Origin: Chytridium lagenaria | Lineage: Eukaryota; Chytridiomycota; Chytridiomycetes; Chytridiales; Chytridiaceae | Direction of reading: 5' to 3' | NCBI GenBank assembly: GCA_025449115.1 | Contig: JAHLKC010000045.1 | Coordinates: 62,001-126,000 of the forward strand | DNA length: 64,000 bases | Part shown: positions 1-10,239 of the stretch, one piece after another | Position numbering within the stretch: the first letter of the stretch is position 1 | Layout: every line of letters starts with the position of its first letter | The notes under the pieces: generated by a model | Seen by the model: only the letters and a program-made list of their open reading frames with translations | What the model was told of the DNA's origin: nothing | The model's database searches: none | Program-made: the position numbers and the translations under genes

Positions 1-551
1 TGCTGTGGCGGTCTTGGAGGATGATTTGGATTTCTTGGATCTGCTAAAGTCGTTGGCGGATTCGAAGATGGCGGGGAGAATCTAGAAATGGGTGAGTTTG
101 TTGTTGAACTTAAAAATCTCACAAGGTCAGGGAGGGAGTCATCTTTGAGAAGAGGAGGCTCCCAGCCTTCAGGAAGAATGGGTTTTCCTGCGGATCTCGG
201 AACGTAATATGCCAGTTGGAAGGGAATAAGATAATTTCTTGCGACTTTCGCTGCATTCAAATGTTAGACATAGAAAAATACTTTCTCTTATTGCTCACAG
301 CTTGCAAGAACGATATCGCCTGACAAATGATGTTAGACATTACGAAATACACACGCAGAAGTGGCCTAACCAGTCTTTCCAAGTCCTTTGACATCTTTCT
401 TCAAGATTAAGTGAATGTCCATTTTCCGAAATCCTGTCTGCATGCAATCATATTTAGAAGATGCATGGATACAACCGAAATACCTTAGCCTCTGTTGCAG
501 TGGCCATACATCTGTTGATGCATTGAAAGGGATTGCGCAATCTGGTCGCAT
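1..551 (-). CDS. Mitochondrial ribosomal protein bL9m (3' end cut by window edge)
   Basis: Component of the large subunit of the mitochondrial ribosome. The spliced reading frame runs from ATG at 551 through a roughly 40-residue basic N-terminus that looks like a mitochondrial presequence, then the family hallmark KKDVKGLGKTG, a short exon giving DIVLAS, and VARNYLIPFQLAYYVPR, which matches the bacterial L9 N-domain pattern (valine-lysine-glycine-leucine-glycine, then AR-N-[YF]-LIP). Exons are separated by small GT-AG introns, the last one at about 82-122. The C-terminal part continues beyond base 1. It is transcribed away from the kinase gene that starts at 1144. The family call rests on motif recognition; the exact C-terminus is not visible. 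Confidence 0.85.
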
Positions 552-1143
552 GCGTGGGTAGTCTTGATGTAGTGAAGCTCATGATAGATTGATTAAGTCA
601 ATTTTTTGCACTTTTTCAGAATGTTGTTTTCGAGTTCTTCCAAGACGATGGTTGAAATAGACATTCACTGGCCGACTGCTTTCTAGCATACACATCTGTG
701 AGGTCGATGTTTGAGCTCCTTAGCTATACAAGAGTTTTTGATGCTAGAGAATATTGGTGAAAACATAAATATCTTTTATTGTATACGGAAGTCTGCATTG
801 AACAGCTGATGGGTGGATTGAGTATCTGTGTGGTGCTATCGGTTGGATTTACCATTTACCTAATAAACGTGCATATTGCCACGGAAAACGTTCTGCAGCT
901 AATGCAATCTGAGTGAAGACTCCGTAATATAAGAGATAATCAGCATCAACGCTTACATGCGCCTACTCAAATGATGTGCCTGTAGATTCTAACACTCATG
1001 CCTCTACATTTTTTGCTTTTGAAGCTTCAGACCTGTGACTAAGGCGTTTTGCCGTCAAAGGCGTAAGAATCGTTTCAAATATTTCCGCAGTGGCTTCTCC
1101 TTCCACCTGAACTTGTTGCACCTTGAAATCAAATTGATCCGAG
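552..1143. other. Divergent intergenic region
   Basis: AT-rich spacer of about 590 bp between the divergently transcribed bL9m and CaMKK-type kinase genes. It should hold both promoters. No repeat, RNA gene or convincing reading frame was seen. Confidence 0.5.
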
Positions 1144-2914
1144 ATGGACATCAAAGAGACGTCCGATGCCAAACTTACTGAGGATTCCGGCCAGCGCAAG
1201 CTGAACCAGTACCTGATCAAGGAAACCCTTGGGAGGGGAAGCTACGGCACCGTCTATAGGGGAGTGGATACGAACAATGGCAACTTAGTCGCCATCAAAG
1301 GTGTCTTGTTTTCAAATCTGTCTAAGGCTCAAATCTCTTAGATCTTGATGCAAAAAGCTTAAGAGGAGTAAGATGGGAAGGTCTATAGGAGGTGTGGGCC
1401 TAAGGGAAGGTTCAGAGGAAGAGGGGGCCACACGCCTCCTCAAACTCATGCTTCTGTGGCGGCAGCATCGTCGAATGCTAGTAGCAACCCAGCCATTGAT
1501 CTCGTACGGACAGAAATCGCTATTATGAAAAAGCTGAACCATGTTAATGTGGTTAAGCTGTACGAAGTCCTTCATGACCCTCTTCAGGTGATTTTTGAAG
1601 TTTTTGTTCGAGGGCGATAGCGCAGGGTTTGCGAGCGCAAGGCTTACGCTCGTCTAGGACTCTATCTTTATGGTATATGAACTTTGCGAAAGGGGAACTG
1701 TGATGTCGGTCAGTTTTGAGAAGGCGGCCACGCCTCTATCACATGAGCAGAGCCGGAGTTATTTGCGACAGATGATTTTGGGAATTGAGTACTGTAAGCA
1801 TACTCTTGGCCCTATTTTCTCCTGATTTCTCCTCTTATAACAGTGCATGAGCATGATATTGTTCACAGAGGTACGGATTCGTTTACATCTTACTTCCATA
1901 TTTATCCTTAGTCTCATTGTTTTAACACCTTAAAAATCTTTTTGCTCTTATAAATGTAAAGACATTAAGGTAATCCGAACCACTATGTTGCACTTCTCAC
2001 ATACCGCAGCCGGACAATCTACTTATCTCCAAGGATGGTATCTTAAAAATTGTTGATTTTGGAGTCTCGGAGATGTTCACATCTGGGAACGATAGCTCAA
2101 AGAACTCTGCAGGGTCACCAGGTAATTTATACTTTCTTAATTGAACTATGGCCTTATTTAATCACATCTGTACAGCCTTCTTCGCCCCGGAGCTTTGCAT
2201 TGGTAAATTCGTATCTTTATAATGAAAGACGCTAAAAGACTTAAAATAGCAAATCACGGATCAGTTTCCGCCAAAGCAGCCGATATTTGGGCTATGGGGT
2301 GAGATATATAGTTATTTAAGTGAGATTGACTTCAAATTTATTTTTTGTCTTTTTTACAGATCACACTCCACTGCTTCTTATTTGGAACTCTTCCGTTTTC
2401 GGGATTGTCGGTGGTGGATCTTTACGAGGCGATCAAGGCTGCCCAGTAGGAGACTTCAATTCCGTTTAACTACTTAAAAAAAATAGATTCACTATTCCTG
2501 CTGGTACACCTCCTGCGATTGCCGACCTCCTCAAAAAGATGTATGTATAGTTTATTTTAATATTTAATTTTATCGACAATTTGTATTAGCTTAGAGAAAG
2601 ACCCCGCTGAAAGGATAACCATGGACGGACTCAGGGTTTGTAGCTGGCTCCTGTTTGTAACGTCTGTATTAATAATTGGTTTAGGAGCACGAATGGATCA
2701 CAAACAATGGCAAGGATCCCTTCCGACGAAAGAGGAGAACTGCTCTGGCATGGTCACGCAGCTTACCGATGAAGATCTCGCCAACGCCGTCAATAATGTT
2801 AACACTCTCTGGACAGTTGTTAAGGCTATTAGAAAATTCAAAGCCAATATCACACCTTCGTCATCAAGATCCGACCTCGCAAGCAATTCCAGCCTCTCCG
2901 ATTCTGAAAAATAG
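1144..2914 (+). CDS. CaMKK / SNF1-activating-type serine/threonine kinase
   Basis: Protein kinase of the Ca2+/calmodulin-dependent kinase kinase group (relatives: metazoan CaMKK, yeast Sak1/Tos3/Elm1), which phosphorylates AMPK/Snf1-type or CaMK targets. The exons give a glycine loop GRGSYGTVY, VAIK, the catalytic HRDIKPDN, DFGVSEMF, and SAGSPAFFAPELC, the activation-segment signature of this group, followed by a C-terminal helix region (EENCSGMVTQLTDEDL) found after the kinase domain in CaMKK. The catalytic loop is split by an 8-nt microexon at 1962-1969. Near 2727 the frame changes at a CCC run, best explained by one missing C, because both sides fit the family. The ATG at 1144 starts the domain cleanly. 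There are about seven short introns. Confidence 0.9.
1962..1969 (+). other. 8-nt microexon in the kinase gene
   Basis: The upstream exon ends at 1870 before a gtacgg donor, and the downstream exon starts at 2010 after cgcag. Between them only 8 bases (ACATTAAG), flanked by AG and GTAATC, restore the invariant HR-DIK-PDN loop in frame. Without it the catalytic Asp-Ile-Lys is lost. Confidence 0.75.
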
Positions 2915-3249
2915 GGCCTTAGATAGTCATCCTCGTTGTTTCTTTTTTACTTGCTGTCTGTATCCTTCAAAACATATTGTTTTTTGATTTTGGTTTTTGT
3001 TTTCTTGCTTTCCACCTCGGCGCTCTTACCAACTGTTTCGAAACGAAAATCTTTTCAACGCCTCCGTTAAAATCCCACCAAATCCGCCTGTGCCCTAAAA
3101 TATGTAATTATATGACGACAGTGACGTTCACTTAAATTTGTAACATTTATGTATGTCTCGTTGAGACTCAGTGGTAAGTTTATTCAGGCATTGGTGGTAT
3201 AACTAAAAATTAAGAGAAGAATAGAGAGCATCATATACTAAAAAAGGGT
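2915..3249. other. Convergent 3' intergenic region
   Basis: AT-rich sequence between the 3' ends of the kinase gene and the RasGEF gene. It should contain both 3' UTRs. Nothing else was recognised. Confidence 0.5.
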
Positions 3250-6200
3250 TTAGGACCCTCGTGCCTCGCATATAAGTGACTGCGTGTATGCTTGATCGTC
3301 GTTGAGGACAGGATAATGTTTTAAGTATTCTTGAATTTCGACGACGGGTTCAAGCGCGTATTTGGCTTGTTGGTAGTTCTATTTTACCCCATGTCAAATA
3401 CCGACGCAATAATAACAAACAATAGACCTACCTGAATTTCCAGAATGTAGCTGGCGACTTTTTGGAATTTGTGAAAGTTGATCAATCCATTTTCAAGAAC
3501 GTCTTTACTGCAAGTGTCAAGGAATACCTATGGGGAATGTAAGCATTGTAGGCCGATACGGATCATGACTTACAAGATCTCCTTGATACACGCCAGGGAA
3601 CGGGATAAGGGGTGGATCTGTGGCATGCACTTTTGCGCGTAGGGCTTTGTAATTTAGTTCGCTTGAGATAAGTTTGAGGAGTTCGTCGTAAATGCGAAGG
3701 TATTTATTCGCGACGAGCTGTACAGGATTGTTAGACTTGGCAAATAAGACAACGAAGTTACCTCTTTTGTCTTTTTCAGTCTATATACGGAGGACGATTG
3801 GAGAGCGGCCAGAACTTCTTTGACACCGTTAAAGTTATTCAGTTTGTCGAGGTGCTAAAAAGTAAACACGCGTCAATGGAGTCGGGAATGCTGAGAATGC
3901 TTACCTGAGCGACTTGAATAAATTTCTCAAACATTTGGGCTCGAGTTTTTATGGAATCTTTTACGGCGACGATTTCAGAGACTATCCAGTGAACAACGTG
4001 GTTTGACCATTGGATCATGCGCGTGATGTTTGGAGCGCGTATTTCCTTGTCGTCCTTCATCCATGCAAGATCGAGGAATTCTCTCACCTGAAAGCAAGAA
4101 AAGTAAGATTGCCATGAAAACGATGTAAAGAAGAATAAGCATGTTGGAAAAAAGGGAAAGACAAGGTACAAGGTAGAAACAGAAATACATGCACCTGTAT
4201 ACTCAAAAACAAATCACTTTCTATAATCGTGATTTGCCTTGCAATTTCCAACGGCTCCAAATCGATCAATTTAAATCTAAATTCATCTTCATACGATAAT
4301 AACATCAACCCATTAGCTGTGACCACAGATCCCGCTGACAGCGGTCCAGGGCTTCCTGTCATTGGACTTGCTCCTGAGGCATATGTCGATCCAAGGTTCC
4401 CGGAACTGACCTTTTTGCCAAAGGGGGCCCATACTTTTTGATCAGAGGAATTTTGAGGTTTAAGGGATTGGTCGGTAGAAAGACGTTTTGCGAGGGAGCG
4501 GGGGAGAATTGGACGGGGTGGGGATTGGCCTTTGTCGGGTTGAAGGGAGATTTGGCTGGTAAGCTGAGAAGGCAACAAAAGAGTTTGTTGATTTTAGCAT
4601 TAAACTTCCAAAAAGATAGTCCGAACCTTTCTTGTGACAACTGTTTGCAAGATATTAATTAGTTTTTCATCCTGCAACGCATCAATGAAATTCGTGAGAT
4701 CCTTCAGCAAAGATGGATCTTCTTGAAAATCACACCAATAATTCTCCAGCCAGAATTTAATCGTGTTTACAATTCTTAAAAGAATTGGTGGTTGGAATCC
4801 AATGTCTCCTGCGACTTTGTCGGATTTAGAGTTCTCCTTAAATATCCGCACAATGTTATCCATGAGCTGACGGCTTGTCATAAAGACTTTGTAGGTAAGC
4901 ATAAAGACTTGGAGGAATTGGTTGTCTACGAGAGGGGTTAGGAAATGGATGTACGTGGTATTATCTTGACGTACCATATTGTGTTGGGTCAACTAAACGC
5001 TCGACGAGCTTTTCAGGGGTCGCTCCTTTAATGCGCTTGCTCCCGCCTTCTCCTTTGATGAAAATGATAGCTCCTGTACTTTCATCTTTTTCGTCCTGTT
5101 CCCTCCGTGATCCTTGAAGCTGATTGATCATCTAGCAGAAATATTATATTAGACATTTTAACAGCCTTGAGACATGAAGATGAAGAGAAAACATGCAAAA
5201 TAATTTCTGAAATTATTCACCTCTTCTTGAAGAGTTTTCCGGAGCTTGTTAATATCCGCACGAATCTCGGCATTCTCTCTTTCTGTCATGGTTTTCAACT
5301 TATCAGAGAGCTAGGAAGGTAAAAGTTAGAATATACTGATGCAGATAAATGAAATGATGTCGAGCGGTATAGTTTGAAAAAGGAGGACTTAGAGACATGA
5401 AAAGCACCTTTAACCGTTCCTCCAAGCTCTTTTTATCCGCCTGAACTTCTGAAAGCTCCTTTTTCAAACTCTGAAGCTGCGAGTACATGGATTGCATCTG
5501 TAAATTTGACGTCAGAATCACACCTCTAGCATAATGGAATTTACTTCCTGTGACCCCCGCCCGACCTTTGAAAGCCGCCGCCTCGGCTCTCAATCTCGAC
5601 AACTCCGCAAACTCCTCTGAATGGGCTTTTTGATATGCCTGAAAATATTGACGTAAGGATGTTGACAGCCCCCAAAAATATTACAACTACCAGCAACACC
5701 CACCAAAAAAGCTTTCTCCGTTTCCTCATTTCTCCGAAAGATGGCTTGCAGCTGCTCCGTATGTTGTTTTGTGAGATCCGCAAGGTTTTTTCGGTAGTAC
5801 TCTTCCTGTTGCAAAGCTCCCATCTCAAGCATATTTAAACGAATCTACAAAAACTTTCTATTAAGTAAAACAAAGTAACCTAAAATCTGTAAAGAAAATC
5901 ACTTACTTTTAAGTATGCGATTGTTGCTGACTGTCGTTCACTCTCGTCCTGCCAATATTGGAGTTGATCAATAAATCTCATGCTGGTGTCTTTGTCGGTG
6001 ATGCCTGCAGCTTGCTGGAAATATAAAGACGCGTCAAGATGTTTTCGACAAATGACGAAACGAAGAGAATTATTAAAAATTACCTCGAGCAGTCTGTTTT
6101 TGCATAAAGCGATATGCTTTTCCTCAATAAGTTGAAGGATGGTTTCCTGATGCAGAGGAAATACGTTAAACTAAAGATGTATATATAAAATAGGGAGCTC

Positions 6201-7352
6201 CTCTCACTTTACAACGTTCCTGAAATGTGTCTTGCGCGTCGATGAGTTCGATACTAAGAAGTCGTAATGTTTTGGCATCTTTCGGAAGCTCATCTATCCA
6301 TGTGAAGTCGACGGGTTTGCTGTTGATGGTGTTCTAAAAATCTCGGTCAGCTCACTTCAAATGGGCCAAAGCACAGGCGAAACAATTAAAACGATATATA
6401 CCATGTTGAAAGATATTGTGCCAGGGCCGCTCATTACGGTGGTCGCTTTAGATGAAATTGTTCAATGTGATTAGGTGATGTCATTTGACACATCCGGAAG
6501 ATAAAAGGTGACTTACCTGACAACATCTCTTTGATTTTAGGATTCGGTGCCAGATCAATTGGTCTTTGAAAATGTTAGATCAATGGCAATAATCAATAAA
6601 GTGATCAGCTAAATATCATCCGTTTTCTTTTACATAAACTAAAAAAACTCACCTTAACCCCGCGTTGTTCATGACATTGCGTTGGGAACCAGCCGCAAGC
6701 AACGTGTAACATGTCATGAGGTCACCCTTTTCGGCAGCGACGTGAAGAGCTGTATTGCCATGATCATCTTGTATGTTGATGTCAAGCTTTGGCTGTAGCA
6801 TGGGTAGAGCGATCATAGAAAAGAGAACGTTAGGGTTATGAAGAATGTTTACGTATGACATAAGGAGTCGAGATGTAAGATTATTAGCGAGCAGGGCTTC
6901 AAGGTTCATTCAATGTCCCACATTTTTAAGAAGAACCTCAACTCCAGCAGAACATATTGGTGACAACAAACGAAATGAATGCATCCATTCTTGATCCTGT
7001 TGGCTTCCTGCCCATCAAATATCAAAAGCTTTTGTCACCGCATGATCAACAGCAATAAAACATGCACGCTATCCCAATCCATACTCCCACTCGCACGCGA
7101 GATTTCGTCACCCCATTGCAACGGTTTTTAAAAGACAACAAGCATGACAAAACGACAAGGAAAAGCAGATCGATGCACCTCCACTGTCAAAATCTCCAAA
7201 CAATCCAGACTCCCACGCTGCGCCGCAATATGTATCAGGCATCTCCCATTCTCGTTCGGAAAGCGTTGGTTAACAATATGATCCGGATCCTTTCTCAAAA
7301 GCGCTTGGAGCGTCTCCGGATCATTGTTCCTAACCGCTGTCGCTAAGTCCAT
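3250..7352 (-). CDS. Ankyrin-coiled-coil-RasGEF protein
   Basis: Predicted guanine-nucleotide exchange factor for a Ras-family GTPase. From ATG at 7352 the N-terminus carries ankyrin repeats (GRCLIHIAAQRGSLDCLEIL, later GNTALHVAAEKGD). A long central part of several exons is rich in heptad-like coiled coil (around 5200-5830 and 5900-6300). A RasGEF N-terminal domain (TPLVDNQFLQVFMLTYKVFM) lies at about 4600-4990, and a CDC25-like catalytic domain follows (NITRMIQWSNHVVHWI at about 4000), ending at the stop codon at 3250-3252. Introns are 40-80 nt. Ankyrin plus coiled coil ahead of RasGEF suggests scaffolded recruitment to a membrane or cytoskeletal partner; that is inference. The GEF call is secure, the exact exon chain less so. 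Confidence 0.85.
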
Positions 7353-8500
7353 AAAGAGGTTTCTTGCAATTCAAAGAATATATTCGATGAATGGTAGCAG
7401 CAAATGCTCTGCCCCGTCGTTGTGATATCCTTGCGATCAAGTAGGTTTTTGCACTGTGTTGAGGTGACGATCTCCTATATGTATGGCTGGGTTCCTTTTT
7501 TGGGAATTTTGAGGAACCACAGGTTGGGTTCTTTAAAGGTTCACTCAAACATGTAGGCATGGACAACGTCGAAGAATGAACGTCAACGAGCTTCACTGCT
7601 TCAAACGCGTCTGTGTCATTGTTTGTGTAAAACGCATTGATCTTCTGTGACCTAAAAGTCCATACTCGTCCTGACATCATCCTTCCGTAACTTTTATTTG
7701 CAGCTAACAAAAACAAAGACGTAGTTACGATTCGATACATGAAAACGCACGGGAAAAGACCCAAGAGTATTTGAATTCAGCAAAGAACATAAAACGGTTT
7801 CGCGCGTCCAGAATATGATTCATAGAGGCTCGATTACCTCCATAATGCTTGTTGTTGGATATAGGCTTTTACTTTGCGCTATTGGGCAACTGGATGCAAA
7901 CAAAGCCCTATAAGCTCATCTTCCCATGTTTTCCAATTTAAGCTGGTCGTCATTGTAGGCAAATAAACGTGCTGCAATCAAGAGAACGATTTAGTAAGCC
8001 GTACCGCCGAGGGAGCAACAAGAAGCCTAATTGGTCCATCCTAATTATTTTCAGTTAAGTGAAAAAGAGGTTTATGTGCGAAGCAGATTTGAGACCAACA
8101 CGTTCATGGTATAGAGAAGAAAAAAGGCACTACATAGAGTAAGACGACGTTCTATATACAATTGGTGTATGTCTTACATTAACGAGTGCAAAAAAAAACA
8201 GAAAGGGGCCGGAAGAAAGAAACAAAGACGGGTGTCCCGCATGCGCAATGGCATTAAAGAAAAGAAAACACGGTCTAAGGTTAAAGTGTCTGTAAATCTC
8301 GAGTAAAGAGTGGCATCCATTCCATTTGCAAACAGATAGACGGTTAGTCAAGGCTTTTAAGTCGAAATGTGAATGCACTGATGACGCAAGAGGAGGAATT
8401 GAGATTTTGAAAGTAAGCTAGATGCAGTTGCTGGTGGTGATGTTTGGTGAGGAGCAAAATGAAGGCACCTCCATGACGGCTGAAGGATGGGGATGAACGA
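7353..8500. other. Region without a confident gene
   Basis: About 1.1 kb between the RasGEF start and the small gene ending at 8501. On the minus strand a stretch at about 7380-7700 stays open for about 140 codons, and a short frame beginning MTTSLNWKTWEDELIGL lies near 7954, but I could not join them into a credible protein. It may hold a short unrecognised gene or a long 5' UTR of the RasGEF gene. Confidence 0.3.
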
Positions 8501-9082
8501 TCATCTCCGTTTTCCGGTACCGAATGCGTTGTTAAAGCCATCTTTCAACTCCTTGAAAAACAGCTCTATAAACTAATAGGTTTTGGGAAGCCATCATTGT
8601 TAGCACTTTATGTTTCAACAAATGGAGACAAGAGATCGAAGCAAGTGTTTTGACTCTGTAGAGAGAAAAGAATAAATCCTCACAGTTGCAGCTTTTCCAG
8701 GCGATTGGTTTGATAGGTTTGCTACATGGTTCTCAAGGTGTTGGGTGGCTAAGGACGGCAAATAGTTGTGATGTTGGGGTTAGCAGTAATCTTCAGACAT
8801 GCAAAGCAAATGGAAGCAAAGGAATGAATATTGCCGTAGAAAGAAATGTGCATGATCATTCCAAGAGAAAGCATGCAACAATGTGGCCGCAAACCCCCAC
8901 TCCAAACATGATGGAAGAAACATCGGACAGCTGTAAAGAAACGCAAGCCACATACATTCTCCAGTGAGCTTGGTGAGGTTGATGTGAGTTTTCAGTGCGA
9001 TGCGACGGAAGATGGAGTTGTTGACGAGATATTCGACGATATGCTCGTGCGTTCCCGCCAGCAGGCGTCTCCAAGGGAGCAT
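8501..9082 (-). CDS. Small hypothetical protein (~84 aa)
   Basis: Three short exons join in frame with GT-AG introns. Exon 1 starts at ATG 9082 (MLPWRRLLAGTHEHIVEYL) and runs through FRRIALKTHINLTKLTG. Exon 2 encodes STQHLENHVANLSNQSPGK. Exon 3 encodes LFFKELKDGFNNAFGTGKRR and a TGA at 8501-8503. The N-terminus is basic and hydrophobic, compatible with mitochondrial import, and the C-terminus is basic. No known family was recognised. The consistent splice phases support a real gene. Confidence 0.5.
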
Positions 9083-10239
9083 AATTTGGAAGGGTTTGCA
9101 ACCTCCTTTCACTTTTTCCGAAAAAAGATGGTTTAAGAGACTTGTCACGTGATTAGACAATATAGTTTGACGTGGGACCACAAGAGTCGTCAGCACCCAA
9201 CGTATTTATATTCACTAGTACGTTTATACGATAGCAACAAGTGAAGAAGAAACAAATCTCATTTACGTTGATGACACTATTACAAATGTTTTTATGTACA
9301 TGAATGTATTTGTTGTATTCATTTGAATTTCTTTATGAATGCATTGAAGCATCGAGATGATGAGAGGCATGCAGGCATGTATATGAATGGGAAGAGGTAA
9401 GAGAGTGAATGGAGGGATAGATGGATGGGTGTGTGGATGGGTGTATGAATGGATAGATGGATGGGTGTGTAGATGGGATACAAATGCTGGGAGTGGTGGA
9501 GTGTGTTTTGGGTGATTAAGTACAGGGTGTATGGAACCGAGATGGAGAGTAATGATAAAGCAATGATGAGGAGGATGTTGATGAATGAGGAGGATGTTGA
9601 TGCTTGGAATACGATGGAAAGACTCTAGAACAAGGTTTTAAATATTAAAATAAATACATGATAACAAAGAAAGTAGTGTACTTGGTAGGTATGTAGGTGT
9701 ATACCTAGACTAAATAAATAAATAATAAGTAAATAATAATAAATGCTTATGGAAGCAAATGGAAAACAAAAGAATTTCGTTGGGCAAGCAAGCAAGCAAG
9801 CAGCAAAGCAAATTTACTCTCCGCCGAAAAAGAGAAACTCATAGAAAAAAAGAGAGAATTTGTGGTCGGAAAATATTTAATCCAGCATCCCCCCCCCCTT
9901 CCACCTTTGAAGTCAGCCATTCAAACACAGTTTCCTTTTTTTTTCTTTCACCTTTCCCACACTACTACCTCTTACTACACGTCTCAACAGGTGCGTGATG
10001 TTTCTCCTCACTTGATGACGCCCTTCATCATCCCTCGCATGACCACACACACACCTCCACACATGCATTCACATGGAAGCATGCAAACGCCACACACAAC
10101 ATTCACCAGACATCCGTAGGATACCTCTTGGGATGCTTTATCAATTTCGATATTATGCACTGGACCTAACTCACTCGATCAAGTCTACATCTGGATGCAC
10201 AGAATGCTAACCTTTTAACCCCCTGCATCTAGAACGAAA
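9083..10239. promoter_or_regulatory. hsp90 5' region with microsatellites
   Basis: About 1.15 kb upstream of hsp90. It contains degenerate GATG/GGTG-type tandem repeats (about 9360-9480), AAAT runs (about 9710-9745), GCAA repeats (about 9783-9805) and a pyrimidine-rich block (about 9890-9985). A candidate heat-shock element around 9615-9631 has GAA and near-TTC pentamers (GGAAAGACTCTAGAAC) but matches the consensus imperfectly. The transcription start is not known; a 5' UTR intron before ATG 10240 is possible. Confidence 0.35.

Noticed and set aside
7330..7764. Minus-strand frame of about 140 codons upstream of the RasGEF start
   Set aside because: Overlaps the RasGEF start in another frame, no family features, and no start or splice logic; left as unresolved sequence.
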